Shown: positions 40,284 to 51,673 of the stretch, piece by piece
Numbering within the stretch: the first letter of the stretch is position 1
Layout: the number at the start of each line of letters is the position of its first letter
Assembly (NCBI GenBank): GCA_942491555.1
Contig: CALOBN010000005.1
Location: forward strand, 1,054,001 to 1,118,000
DNA length: 64,000 bases
Direction of reading: 5' to 3'
Source of the DNA: Marinihelvus sp942491555
Lineage (GTDB): Bacteria > Pseudomonadota > Gammaproteobacteria > Xanthomonadales > SZUA-36
The notes under the pieces: model-generated
What the model was told of the DNA's origin: nothing
Database searches by the model: none
Seen by the model: the letters and a program-made list of their open reading frames with translations, nothing else
Made by a program: the position numbers and the translations under genes

Positions 40284-41422
40284 GTGAAACCCTGCAGCTG
40301 GCCAAAGCCCTGATTGAGCGGGAGTCTGTGACTCCGCACGATGCCGGCTGTCAGCAACTGCTGGCTGATCGTCTTGCGCCACTGGGCTTTACCGCTGACT
40401 GGCGCGTTTTTGGCGAGGTCAGCAATGTGGTCATCAGCCATGGCCAGGGTTCGCCCTGTTTGTGGTTTCTGGGTCATACCGACGTGGTTCCGCCCGGTCC
40501 CGAACGGCTTTGGAACTCGCCGCCGTTTAAAGCAACGATTCATGAGGGCATGTTGGTCGGGCGCGGCGCCTGTGACATGAAAGGCGCCGTGGCTGCCATG
40601 GTCGTGGCGCTGGAACGTTTCGTGCGCGACAACCCGGACCACCCCGGAGAGGTGGGTATTATCCTCACCAGTGACGAGGAGGGCGATGCGATTGATGGCA
40701 TCCGCCGCGCGATGCCGGACCTGGCTGCCGATGGCCGCGTGCCGGACTTCTGCCTGGTCGGCGAGCCCAGCAGCCAGAAGCGACTTGGCGATACGCTCCG
40801 TATTGGTCGTCGCGGGTCGATTGCCGCGAGGCTGACGCTGGGCGGTGTGCAGGGGCATACGGCTTTTCCCCAGTCTATCGATAACCCGGTGCACCGCCTG
40901 GCCCCGTTCCTGCAGGCCCTTACGGCCAGGACCTGGGATGAAGGTGTGGATGACGCTTCCGGATGCTTTCCCGCGACAAATTGCCAGGTGGCCAATCTGC
41001 AGGCAGGGACCGGTGCCAGCAATGTTACGCCGGCTGAGGCCATCCTTATGTTCAGTTTGCGTTTTAACACGTGCTGGACGGGCACGCTGCTGCATGACGA
41101 AATCAAGCGGATGCTTGAAGAACATGGTGTCAAGAACTACGAGTTGGAATGGCGGGTATCCGGTGAACCGTTTCTGAGTGCGCCCGGCGCCTTGCGCGAT
41201 GCGGTTGTCGTTGCGGTCCGTGAACGCCTGGATATCGAGCCTGAACTCAACACCGGCGGCGGCACCTCTGACGGACGTTTTCTTGCACCACTGGGTGTCG
41301 AGGTGGTCGAGCTGGGGTTGTTGAATAAGACCATTCACAAGGTGGATGAAGCCGTGCCGGTTGGTGACCCCAGCCGTCTTGCCAAGACCTATGAGGCGGT
41401 ACTTCATCAGCTTTTCAGATAA
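40280..41422 (+). CDS. dapE: succinyl-diaminopimelate desuccinylase
   Basis: 380-residue di-zinc M20 hydrolase. Ligands visible in FLGHTDVVPPGP (His), RGACDMKGAVAAM (bridging Asp), LTSDEEGDAIDG (Glu pair), VGEPSSQ and the late NKTIHKVDEAV (His). The dimerisation domain lies between about residues 180 and 295 (RRGSIAARLTLGGVQGHTAFP). Removes succinate from N-succinyl-LL-diaminopimelate. It ends the dapD-ArsC-dapE set. Confidence 0.97.
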   Translation: MSETLQLAKALIERESVTPHDAGCQQLLADRLAPLGFTADWRVFGEVSNVVISHGQGSPCLWFLGHTDVVPPGPERLWNSPPFKATIHEGMLVGRGACDMKGAVAAMVVALERFVRDNPDHPGEVGIILTSDEEGDAIDGIRRAMPDLAADGRVPDFCLVGEPSSQKRLGDTLRIGRRGSIAARLTLGGVQGHTAFPQSIDNPVHRLAPFLQALTARTWDEGVDDASGCFPATNCQVANLQAGTGASNVTPAEAILMFSLRFNTCWTGTLLHDEIKRMLEEHGVKNYELEWRVSGEPFLSAPGALRDAVVVAVRERLDIEPELNTGGGTSDGRFLAPLGVEVVELGLLNKTIHKVDEAVPVGDPSRLAKTYEAVLHQLFR

Positions 41423-41521
41423 TCAACGGGTTTTGTCCTGCCCGGTTGCTGAGCACGGTCCGGCTTCACAACGAACCACCCGGCCGGTTTGTTAACCTCT
41501 GTTTTTCTCAAGGGATTCATC

Positions 41522-42613
41522 ATGGCCAATCAAACGCTGTTTCAACCGCTCAGTTTTGCTGGAAAAACCCTGCATAACCGGGTTGTGCTTGCCCCCCTGA
41601 CCCGGGGCCGTGCCGGGCCGGAGCGTATTCCTAACGCCTTGATGGCCGAATATTACCGGCAGCGGGCCGGCGCAGGATTGCTGATTACCGAAGCGACCGT
41701 GGTGTCGGAAGAGGGTAATGGCTGGGTTGATTCACCCGGCGTCTATAACGATGCCCAGGCTGCGGGCTGGAAGCACATCACCGGGACCGTGCATGCTGCA
41801 GGTGCGCCTATGGTTCTGCAGCTATGGCACTGCGGCAGAGCGTCACACAGTGATTTTCATGGTGGTGAATTACCGTTGTCTGCCTCTGCGGTCAGGATCG
41901 AAGGTGATCAGATCCGCACGCCAAAAGGCAAAAAGGACTACGAAGTACCCAGAGCCATGACGTCCGCAGATATTGAGCGGACCGTCGGTGATTACCGGCG
42001 CGCCGCGGAATATGCGCGTGACGCAGGATTCGATGCGGTCGAGGTGCATGGTGCCAATGGTTACCTGATCAACCAGTTTCTCGATAGCCGGTCGAATCAA
42101 CGAACTGATGAATATGGCGGCAGCCTTGAAAATCGCTTTCGATTCTTCGCGCAGGTACTTGAAGCGGTTCTCGAGATTTTGCCTCCGGAACGGGTCGGTG
42201 TCAGGCTCTCACCCAACGGCGTATTCAACGACATGGGTGCGCCCGACTTCCGCGAAACCTTTCTCTACGCGACCGGGCGCTTAAATGACCTGAAGCTGGG
42301 TTATCTGCACGTCATGGATGGACTCGCTTTTGGCTTCCACGAGCAAGGCGAACCCATGACCCTGGCAGAGTTCCGCCCGCGCTTTGACCAACTGATCATG
42401 GCCAACTGTGGTTACACCCGGGAGTCAGCCGAGGCGGCGATCGGTGATGGCCTGGCTGACCTTGTCGCCTTCGGACGTCCCTTTATCAGCAACCCTGACC
42501 TGCCGGCACGATTTAAGAATGAGTGGCCGCTGACACCCGCTGATGACATGAGTGAGTGGTATACATCCGGCGCCGCCGGATACACCGATTACCCCGCATA
42601 CAATCCGGGATAA
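41522..42613 (+). CDS. old yellow enzyme family NADH:flavin oxidoreductase
   Basis: 363-residue FMN TIM-barrel ene-reductase. Motifs: PLTRGRAGPERIPNALMAEYYRQRAGAGLLITEATVVS split around the substrate loop, LQLWHCGRASH, the active-site pair in VEVHGANGYLINQFLDS, RTDEYGGSLENRFRF, and FGRPFISNPDLP. Close to the NemA/morphinone reductase/OYE group, which reduces activated alkenes and nitro compounds. ATG at 41522 (AAGGGA at 41509-41514) is preferred over upstream starts. Single gene between dapE and clpB. Confidence 0.93.
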   Translation: MANQTLFQPLSFAGKTLHNRVVLAPLTRGRAGPERIPNALMAEYYRQRAGAGLLITEATVVSEEGNGWVDSPGVYNDAQAAGWKHITGTVHAAGAPMVLQLWHCGRASHSDFHGGELPLSASAVRIEGDQIRTPKGKKDYEVPRAMTSADIERTVGDYRRAAEYARDAGFDAVEVHGANGYLINQFLDSRSNQRTDEYGGSLENRFRFFAQVLEAVLEILPPERVGVRLSPNGVFNDMGAPDFRETFLYATGRLNDLKLGYLHVMDGLAFGFHEQGEPMTLAEFRPRFDQLIMANCGYTRESAEAAIGDGLADLVAFGRPFISNPDLPARFKNEWPLTPADDMSEWYTSGAAGYTDYPAYNPG

Positions 42614-42661
42614 ACCGGGCTTTGGAGCCGTTGATGGCGGAGTAAAAAACGCGGCTAAAAG

Positions 42662-42690
42662 CTTGATGGACGGGCCATTCGCCCCAAAAT
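42662..42690 (+). promoter_or_regulatory. sigma32 (heat-shock) promoter of clpB
   Basis: CTTGATG at 42662-42668, 13 bases, then CCCCAAAAT at 42682-42690. This is close to the sigma32 consensus CTTGAAA-N13/14-CCCCATNT and lies about 50 bases before the clpB start, as expected for a heat-induced disaggregase. Confidence 0.75.
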
Positions 42691-42742
42691 AGAACGTATA
42701 TGAGGGCGCTTTTTGCCCCGCAATCTATTTGAGGGTACCGCC

Positions 42743-45313
<2,571 letters not shown>

Positions 45314-45323
45314 CCTGATCCGG

Positions 45324-45354
45324 TTTGAGGGTGCCCCGCGTGGGCGCCCTCAAA
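45324..45354. terminator. bidirectional terminator hairpin between clpB and puuA
   Basis: TTTGAGGGTGCCC at 45324-45336 pairs with GGGCGCCCTCAAA at 45342-45354 (12 of 13 pairs plus one G-T wobble) over the loop CGCGT. It starts 10 bases after the clpB stop, and its other arm contains the stop codon of the convergent glutamine-synthetase-like gene. The flanking A and T triplets give short U tracts in both directions. Confidence 0.75.
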
Positions 45355-46690
45355 CATTCAGCAGCAGGTGTTCACGCTCCCAGGAGCTTATGACCTTGTT
45401 GAAGGCCTCAAACTCGTGGCTCTTGACTGCCGAGTAGGCGCGCACGAAGTCTGCGCCCAGAATTTCCTTCAGGTCGTCATGCTCGTTCAACAGCTGCAAT
45501 GCTTCTTTGAGGCTGCGGGCAACCGTTAGCGGTTCGGCATAGGCATCGCCCTCATGCGGCGCGGTCGGGTCGATTTCCTGCTTCATGCCGAGGTAACCAC
45601 AGGCCAGGGACACGGCGATGGCCAGGTAAGGGTTGCAATCGGCCCCGGGAAAGCGGTTTTCCACCCGCCGGCTGGCAGGCCCGCTGTCGGGCACGCGGAT
45701 GCCGGTTGTGCGGTTCTCATAACCCCAGTGCATATTGGTCGGCGCCGCAAAGTCGGGTGTCAGGCGTCGATAGGAATTAACGCTGGGTGCAAAAAAGGCG
45801 ATGGCCCCGGGTGTGTAGCGTTGCAGGCCGCCAATGAAGTGGCGAAAACGTGGTTCTTCACCACCGTCCTCCCGGGAAAAAATATTGGCGCCCGTGCGCT
45901 TGTCAATAATGCTCTGGTGGATATGCAGCGCTGAGCCCGGCTCCCGGGCCATCGGTTTGGCCATGAAAGTGGCAAATACGCCGTTGCGCAGGGCGGTTTC
46001 GCGCATGGTTCTTTTGAACACAAATACCTGGTCCGCCAGGTCGAGCGCATCGCCGTGAAGAAAGTTGATCTCCATCTGGGCCAGGCCGGATTCATGAATC
46101 AGCGTATCCACGTCCAGGTTCTGTGCTTCGCAGTATTCGTAGAGGTTGTCGATGATCTGACCGAACTCGTTGACCGCATCAATGCTGTAGGACTGGCGGC
46201 CTGCCTCTGCCCGGCCGGAGCGGCCGATAGGCGGCATGAGCACCAGGTCCGGGTCAGCATTCTTCTGGACCAGGTAAAACTCAACTTCGGGGGCAACCAC
46301 TGGCTGCCAGCCCTCTGCCTCATAGAGTTTCAGAACCTTACGCAGAACGTTGCGGGTCGATAAGGGGTGCAGGCCGCCTCCGCGAAGATAACAGTCATGG
46401 ATGATCTGCCCGGTGGGCTCATCTGCCCATGGCACCAGGCGCATCGTGTTCGGATCGGGTTCGAGCATCATGTCGCTGTCCGTCGGACCGATGAGCTCCT
46501 CTTCCTCTTCCGTATAATCGCCGGTAACCGTGGTAACGAGAATGGACTCCGGCAGACGGCTGTCCTCTTTGATGAACTTATCGGCCGGGATAAATTTCCC
46601 GCGCGCGTTGCCGGTCATATCCGGAACGATGCACTCAACCTCGGTGATTGCATTTTCCGCGAGCCATTGACTAATGAGTTCTTCGGCCAT
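45350..46690 (-). CDS. puuA: glutamine synthetase-like gamma-glutamylputrescine synthetase
   Basis: 446 residues. Glutamine-synthetase fold with an N-terminal beta-grasp (ITEVECIVPDMTGNARGKFIP) and catalytic motifs APEVEFYLVQ, GLAQMEINFLHGD, ATFMAKPMAREPGSALHIHQS, NSYRRLTPDFAAPTNMHWG and SRRVENRFPGADCNPYLA. It lacks the adenylylation-site motif of GlnA, and the PDMTGNARGK element is typical of the PuuA group that ligates glutamate to putrescine. Divergent from an ornithine decarboxylase gene, which supports a polyamine role. ATG at 46690. Confidence 0.88.
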   Translation of the reverse strand: MAEELISQWLAENAITEVECIVPDMTGNARGKFIPADKFIKEDSRLPESILVTTVTGDYTEEEEELIGPTDSDMMLEPDPNTMRLVPWADEPTGQIIHDCYLRGGGLHPLSTRNVLRKVLKLYEAEGWQPVVAPEVEFYLVQKNADPDLVLMPPIGRSGRAEAGRQSYSIDAVNEFGQIIDNLYEYCEAQNLDVDTLIHESGLAQMEINFLHGDALDLADQVFVFKRTMRETALRNGVFATFMAKPMAREPGSALHIHQSIIDKRTGANIFSREDGGEEPRFRHFIGGLQRYTPGAIAFFAPSVNSYRRLTPDFAAPTNMHWGYENRTTGIRVPDSGPASRRVENRFPGADCNPYLAIAVSLACGYLGMKQEIDPTAPHEGDAYAEPLTVARSLKEALQLLNEHDDLKEILGADFVRAYSAVKSHEFEAFNKVISSWEREHLLLNV

Positions 46691-46836
46691 GATTTCTATC
46701 CGCCTGCCAGTCTGATGCTCAAGCATAGTGCCGCGCGCACCTTTTCACCACTAAAATCAACGCCTTTCTGGCTTATCCCGGCACCAAAAAAAATGTTGTT
46801 ATTTTTCAGAACAGGAATAAAATTGCGCGCTAATTT

Positions 46837-46850
46837 CGGCCCATGGGCCG
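46837..46850. promoter_or_regulatory. perfect 14-bp palindrome in the puuA/ornithine decarboxylase promoter region
   Basis: CGGCCCATGGGCCG is a perfect inverted repeat in the 228-base region between the divergent polyamine genes (46690 and 46919). It may be an operator serving one or both; no regulator gene is adjacent. An A-run at 46785-46793 lies on the puuA side. Confidence 0.35.
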
Positions 46851-46918
46851 GATTGGCCCCGTATGCCGATCGACAGTGAAACTGCGGGTAAGTATCGAAT
46901 TTTATACGGATACCGCAC

Positions 46919-48067
46919 ATGAATCTTGTCGCCATCGCCCCTCTTGCTGAGCAAGAGCCCTATCGTCAACTCGTTGCCCGGCATGGCTCACCGCTCATGG
47001 TCCTGGACTGCGACACCCTGCGCGACCGTTACCGCGAGTTAAGCCGCGCCCTGCCGCGTGTGCGGCTTTATTTTGCAATCAAGTCGCTGTCCGAGCCGGC
47101 TGTCCTGAAAACCTTGTTGGCGGAGGGGTCGGGTTTTGACGTTGCCACCACAGGTGAACTGGACCTGCTGCGGTCAGTGGGGGCGGAACGCAGCGACGTG
47201 ATCCATACCCATCCGATCAAACGTGACCAGGATATTCGTGATGGTCTCGCGTTTGGGTGTACGACATTCGTTGCGGATAACCTGGATGAACTGCGCAAGT
47301 TTGTGCCTTACAAGGAGCAGGCGGAGATTCTCTTGCGGGTGTCTTTTCGCAGCCTGGAGGCCACAATCGATCTGTCCAGGAAATTTGGCTGCAGTCCGGA
47401 ACGGGTGCCTGAATTGCTGGCCGAGGCCAGTGACATGGGATTGAAAGTGTGCGGGTTGAGCTTTCATGTGGGTTCACAATCAGTCACCGCTGCAGCGCAT
47501 GTGGATGCGATCAATGTGTGCCGCACTTTCTTCGAAGATGCAAGCATCAAGGGTATGGAACATCTGCGCATTCTTGACATAGGCGGTGGTTTGCCGGTGG
47601 ATTACGGGCGTCAGCAAATGGACCTGGTAGCCTTTTGTGAGCCGATTAATGAGGCTCTTGATGCTTACCCGGACAGTGTCCGGTTTTATGCCGAACCCGG
47701 TCGTGTGTTGAGCGCGCCGTGCATGATTTCGATCTCCAGTATTGTCGGGCGGGCAGAGCGCGCAGGTTTGTGGTGGTACTACATGGACGATGGCGTTTAT
47801 GGCGCCTACAGCGGGCAGATTTTTGACCATGCGGCGTATCCTATGACGGTGTTCAGTGACAGCGATGCGGTCAACCCCAGCGTCCTGGCCGGCCCTACCT
47901 GCGATGTGATCGACATTATTTCCGAACTTGCCATGCTCCCCGAACTCGAGATGGGCGATATCGTGATTGGTGAAATGATGGGTGCTTACAGCATTGTCAC
48001 GGCCTGCGAGTTCAATTCGATTCCCAAGCCCAGGTTGGTGATTCTCAACGGCGGGCATGAAGCGTAA
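46919..48067 (+). CDS. ornithine decarboxylase, alanine-racemase fold
   Basis: 382-residue PLP decarboxylase of the eukaryote-like/DapDC family (fold type III). PLP lysine K55 in LYFAIKSLSEP, Gly-rich DIGGGLPVDY, YAEPGRVLSAP, and the active-site Cys328 in LAGPTCDVIDII, a signature of ornithine or lysine/ornithine decarboxylases rather than diaminopimelate decarboxylase. It makes putrescine from ornithine; divergent puuA consumes putrescine, and the next gene is an antiporter. ATG at 46919, with a weak ribosome site. Confidence 0.9.
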   Translation: MNLVAIAPLAEQEPYRQLVARHGSPLMVLDCDTLRDRYRELSRALPRVRLYFAIKSLSEPAVLKTLLAEGSGFDVATTGELDLLRSVGAERSDVIHTHPIKRDQDIRDGLAFGCTTFVADNLDELRKFVPYKEQAEILLRVSFRSLEATIDLSRKFGCSPERVPELLAEASDMGLKVCGLSFHVGSQSVTAAAHVDAINVCRTFFEDASIKGMEHLRILDIGGGLPVDYGRQQMDLVAFCEPINEALDAYPDSVRFYAEPGRVLSAPCMISISSIVGRAERAGLWWYYMDDGVYGAYSGQIFDHAAYPMTVFSDSDAVNPSVLAGPTCDVIDIISELAMLPELEMGDIVIGEMMGAYSIVTACEFNSIPKPRLVILNGGHEA

Positions 48068-48121
48068 GCGGAAGGCATTGGCGCTGCTGCGCTTGCAGCG
48101 AACGGGTCCCGGCTGCCCTCG

Positions 48122-49480
48122 GTGAACGATTTCGGCATTCTCAGCCTGGTTCCCACCCTGGTGGTCGTGAGCCTGGCGATCTGGACACGCCGTGCCATTG
48201 AGTCGCTGATGGCTGGCGTGGTTGTGGGCTTGTTCATGCTCGCACCGACCGGCGTGCTGCAGCTGGCGGCCGATATCTCACTGGAAGTAATGATGAATGA
48301 GACGGTAGCCTGGCTCATTCTGGTTTGCGGCCTGATGGGCAGTCTCATCGGCCTGTTGTTGCGCACCGGTGCCGTGCTGGCATTTACCGAAGCGGTCATT
48401 GGCCGCACCCGGTCACGAAGGGGTGGCTTGTTCACGGCATGGTTTCTTGGCCTGGCGCTGTTTGTCGACGACTACCTGAACTCCCTGGCGGTTGGTGCGG
48501 CGATGCGCCGGGTGACTGACCGCTACAACACCTCGCGGGAAATGCTGGCCTATGTCGTGGATTCCACGGCGGCACCGGTGAGTGTGATCGTGCCGATTTC
48601 AACCTGGGCGGTGTTTTTCGGGGCCCTGCTGGTGGAAAACGGCGTGGCCGCTGAGGGCCAGGGCGTACAGGCCTATATCCAGGCCATTCCGTACATGTTT
48701 TATGCCTGGGCTGCGATTCTGCTGGTGCCCCTGGTTATCCTGGGTATCGTCCCGGCCATCGGGCCCATGCGCCGGGCTGAGCTTCGTGCGCAGTCAGGAT
48801 TTCCTGTGCCGCCCGGAGCGGAGCATATCGAAGCGGCCAATCTGGCCATATTGCCGCGGCCGGACAGCAAGGCGCGCGCCATGGATTTCCTTATTCCTAT
48901 CGGCATACTTGCCGTGTCCACGTGGTGGTTTGACTACGACTTCCTGAAAGGGATCTTTCTCACCATGGCGCTATACCTTGCAATGATCGCCATTACCCGA
49001 TCCCTGAGTGCTGATGAAACGATGGTCGCCATGCTGGATGGGTTCAAGACCATGGTCGAGCCGCTGGTCGCGGTGGTGTGCGCTTACCTGTTGGATTCAA
49101 TCAACGGACGGCTCGGACTCTCCGAATACGTATTGGCCACGGTCAGCCCGCATGTAACGGCCCCGCTGTTGCCCTTCATTGTTTTTATCTCAACGGGCCT
49201 TTTGGCTTTTGCGACCGGTTCGAACTGGGGCGTATTTGTCATCACGCTACCCATTGTCACCACCCTGGCCAATAGCGTGGGCGCGGACATGACGCTCGTG
49301 ATCGGCGCGACCTTGTCTGCTTCAACCTTTGGCAGCCACGCCTGTTTCTACACGGATGCGACGGTACTCACGGCCCAGGCATGCGGCACCACGCCATACC
49401 AGCACGCCATGAGCCAGATTCCCTATGCCCTGATCGCTGCCGCTGTAGCCGCAGTGGGCTACCTGATGCTAGCGCTTTGA
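48122..49480 (+). CDS. NhaC-family Na+/H+ antiporter-like transporter
   Basis: 452 residues, about 11 to 12 transmembrane helices, starting with GTG at 48122. Family-type segments include LICGLMGSLIGLLLRTGAV (read as LVCGLMGSLIGLLLRTGAV), FVDDYLNSLAVGAAMRRVTD with the conserved acidic pair, STAAPVSVIVPISTWAVF, and FATGSNWGVFVITLPIV. The family includes Na+/H+ and substrate/substrate exchangers such as malate/lactate. It lies 54 bases after ornithine decarboxylase, so amino-acid or polyamine-linked exchange is possible, but this is inferred from position only. Inner membrane. Confidence 0.85.
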   Translation: MNDFGILSLVPTLVVVSLAIWTRRAIESLMAGVVVGLFMLAPTGVLQLAADISLEVMMNETVAWLILVCGLMGSLIGLLLRTGAVLAFTEAVIGRTRSRRGGLFTAWFLGLALFVDDYLNSLAVGAAMRRVTDRYNTSREMLAYVVDSTAAPVSVIVPISTWAVFFGALLVENGVAAEGQGVQAYIQAIPYMFYAWAAILLVPLVILGIVPAIGPMRRAELRAQSGFPVPPGAEHIEAANLAILPRPDSKARAMDFLIPIGILAVSTWWFDYDFLKGIFLTMALYLAMIAITRSLSADETMVAMLDGFKTMVEPLVAVVCAYLLDSINGRLGLSEYVLATVSPHVTAPLLPFIVFISTGLLAFATGSNWGVFVITLPIVTTLANSVGADMTLVIGATLSASTFGSHACFYTDATVLTAQACGTTPYQHAMSQIPYALIAAAVAAVGYLMLAL

Positions 49481-49527
49481 GATTCTGGGGGTGCTCCGGG
49501 ACCAGTCGCGAACGCGTCTGCTGGTTT

Positions 49528-50835
49528 TTACAGAAAACGCATAAAGAGCGTGGCGATACCCAGGAAGGAAAAGAAGCCGGCGATATCCGTAACGGTGGTC
49601 AGCAAGATGGAAGAAGAGGTGGCCGGGTCCTGACCCAGCCGGGTCAGTATGATGGGGATAACGGCGCCGGCGAAGCCCGCCGCGACCATCGCCATGACCA
49701 TCGAGGAGGCGATCACGGCGACCAGGGGCAGCGAACCACTCCATATGTAAACGCCGATACCACAGGTAACGGCAATTCCGACGCCATTCATTAAGCCCGC
49801 CAATACCTCTTTGCGCGTAACCTTCAACCATTGCCGGATGGTGATTTCACGCAGGGCCAGGCCACGCATGGTGACCGCCAGGGCCTGCGCACCGGTATTC
49901 CCCGATTGACCGGCGACCACGGGAAGCAATACAGCCAGCGCCGTGACCTGGGCAATGGTGTTTTCAAAGATACCGACGACGGCAGCTGCCATGAAAGCGG
50001 TCAGGAGATTGACCTGCAGCCAGGGCATCCGTTTGCGCACGGTAAAAAACGGGCTGGACAGGGCGCGCTCCTCGCGGCTTGCGCCGACCATGGACTGCAT
50101 ATCAAGGGATGATTGCGCCTGAATGGTTTTCGCAATGCTGCCGTGCGTAATCGCCCCGAGAAACACGCCGTCAAGATCAACAATGGGAATATCCAGAACA
50201 TTATGAGTTTCGAACGCCCTGGTGACCTCGCTCACCGGATCAATGGGTCTTAAGACGATAATGAGCGGTTCTTCCAGTTCACCAAGCGTGCTCCCGGGGT
50301 CCGCAAGAGCCAGGGCCTGCAGCGAGACTTTTCCCGTGACTACGTGGTTGTCATCCACAAGGATCAGGCTTCGCGCGGTCTTCATTTGTGTGCTGCGCAG
50401 GTGTGCCAGGGCCTGTCCCACCGTCTGGCTCCGCCGATAGGTCGAAACACTGCCATCCATCAGTCGACCTGCAGAATCAGGCGGATAGGTCATCATGGAA
50501 GCTATCTCGTCCCTGGTCCGGGGACCCAGACCGGAAATAATCGCTTCATGAACTTCTTTGGGCAGTTGTTGCAATATGCGAACCGCAGGGGCGGCCGGTA
50601 AGGCTTCGATAAGGCTGTCAATGGTTGCCTCTGGCAGAGTCATCAGTAGACGGGCGGCCTTTTCCGGAAGCAGTTTTTGCCAGACCGGCGCCAGGATGCC
50701 GGCCGGCATTCTCTGGATCATCTCAATGACAAGATCGCTGTCTGCTCGCTCAATTTCGCGCGCAGTCTCGGCAGGAAACTCCATGAAGAACTGTTGATTG
50801 ATTGCATCAGTGATGTGCTGCTGTTCGTTACTCAT
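49528..50835 (-). CDS. mgtE: magnesium transporter MgtE
   Basis: 435 residues: N-terminal superhelical domain (about 15-125; MPAGILAPVWQKLLPEKAARLL), a CBS pair (about 130-255; DSAGRLMDGSVSTYRRSQTVGQAL), a plug helix, and five transmembrane helices with the signature VAGQSGNTGAQALAV and the cation-site Asp in TTVTDIAGFFSFLG. Mg2+ binding between the cytoplasmic domains closes the channel in the known family. It overlaps by 8 bases a gene for a second, membrane-less MgtE-like domain protein. Inner membrane. Confidence 0.94.
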   Translation of the reverse strand: MSNEQQHITDAINQQFFMEFPAETAREIERADSDLVIEMIQRMPAGILAPVWQKLLPEKAARLLMTLPEATIDSLIEALPAAPAVRILQQLPKEVHEAIISGLGPRTRDEIASMMTYPPDSAGRLMDGSVSTYRRSQTVGQALAHLRSTQMKTARSLILVDDNHVVTGKVSLQALALADPGSTLGELEEPLIIVLRPIDPVSEVTRAFETHNVLDIPIVDLDGVFLGAITHGSIAKTIQAQSSLDMQSMVGASREERALSSPFFTVRKRMPWLQVNLLTAFMAAAVVGIFENTIAQVTALAVLLPVVAGQSGNTGAQALAVTMRGLALREITIRQWLKVTRKEVLAGLMNGVGIAVTCGIGVYIWSGSLPLVAVIASSMVMAMVAAGFAGAVIPIILTRLGQDPATSSSILLTTVTDIAGFFSFLGIATLFMRFL

Positions 50836-51673
50836 CTGGTGATCCCGCTTTACCCTTTGCCGGCCTGGCAGGCAGCAACAGTTCCAGCAGACTGGAGGCG
50901 CAATCGGTCATGCCATAGGTGATCTCCCGCAGCACTGAACCGGGAGGCGTTTTGCCTGCTGATTGGGATAATGCATTGCTCGCTTCCACCGCGCGGCGGT
51001 TTAAAGCACCGATGACATTGCCTTTCCGGGCGACGACCGGCAGCGTGGTGAAGTCATGCCACTCGGGTAGTTTCGCAATCTTTTCTAAACTGGCATGGGC
51101 GGACAGTGCCTTGGCCGAGGCATCCACCAGGTCTATCAGTGGCGAGTTGTCTGGCCGTCTCAGCATGGATAAAAGGCGGACGGTGCCCCGGTAAGTCCTG
51201 TCATTGTCCTGAATGAAAACGACATCACAGCGACTTCCGGAGTCTTGCCTGATGAGTTGCAGAGCCATTGCACATGTGTCTGAAATGGAGAGTACATTGA
51301 TGTTGGTCGTCATGAGCGCGCCCACCGAGTTGGCGGCGAACCTCAAGGAGCGCTCCAGCCTGTTGCGCAATATTCGCGGCACGTCAGTCAGCAGATTTTC
51401 GCGTCCTGCGGGCCCCAGATGACGGAGGATCGCGACCGCCTCGGAATACTCCAGCTCCTGAATGATTGCAGCTCCTGCAGGCGCATCCGCCTGTTGAAGA
51501 ATCTTGCTTGCGAGGGGGGTGCTGAGGCTGGCCAGTAATTTGCAGGCATACCGCGTGGGAATGGCGCTAACGAGAGCACCGGCGTCAGCCCCGGGGTTTG
51601 CCGCGAGTATCCGCGCGGCCGTCGCCGGCTGGCGGTCAATGAAGGCCAGAGTCAGCGCCGATACATCAGGCAT
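50828..51673 (-). CDS. soluble MgtE-like N-domain plus CBS-pair protein (no membrane domain)
   Basis: 281 residues. Residues 1-115 are MgtE-N-like helical repeats (LAFIDRQPATAARILAANPG, EYSEAVAILRHLGPAGRENLLTDVP), then a CBS pair (VGALMTTNINVLSISDTCAMAL and DFTTLPVVARKGNVIGALNRRAVE), and a short basic C-terminus. There are no transmembrane helices, so it equals the cytoplasmic sensor half of MgtE alone. Overlaps both mgtE and the MscS-type gene by 8 bases, implying stoichiometric synthesis. It may assemble with MgtE or report Mg2+ or nucleotide status to the channel gene next door. Confidence 0.85.
   Translation of the reverse strand: MPDVSALTLAFIDRQPATAARILAANPGADAGALVSAIPTRYACKLLASLSTPLASKILQQADAPAGAAIIQELEYSEAVAILRHLGPAGRENLLTDVPRILRNRLERSLRFAANSVGALMTTNINVLSISDTCAMALQLIRQDSGSRCDVVFIQDNDRTYRGTVRLLSMLRRPDNSPLIDLVDASAKALSAHASLEKIAKLPEWHDFTTLPVVARKGNVIGALNRRAVEASNALSQSAGKTPPGSVLREITYGMTDCASSLLELLLPARPAKGKAGSPDE

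Noticed and set aside
40004..41407. 467-codon minus-strand frame opposite dapE
   Set aside because: Long only because stops are rare in antisense GC-rich codons; dapE zinc ligands on the plus strand are decisive.
42704..42718. Small GGGC/GCCC hairpin in the clpB leader as an RNA thermometer
   Set aside because: Only four base pairs and it does not sequester the ribosome site.
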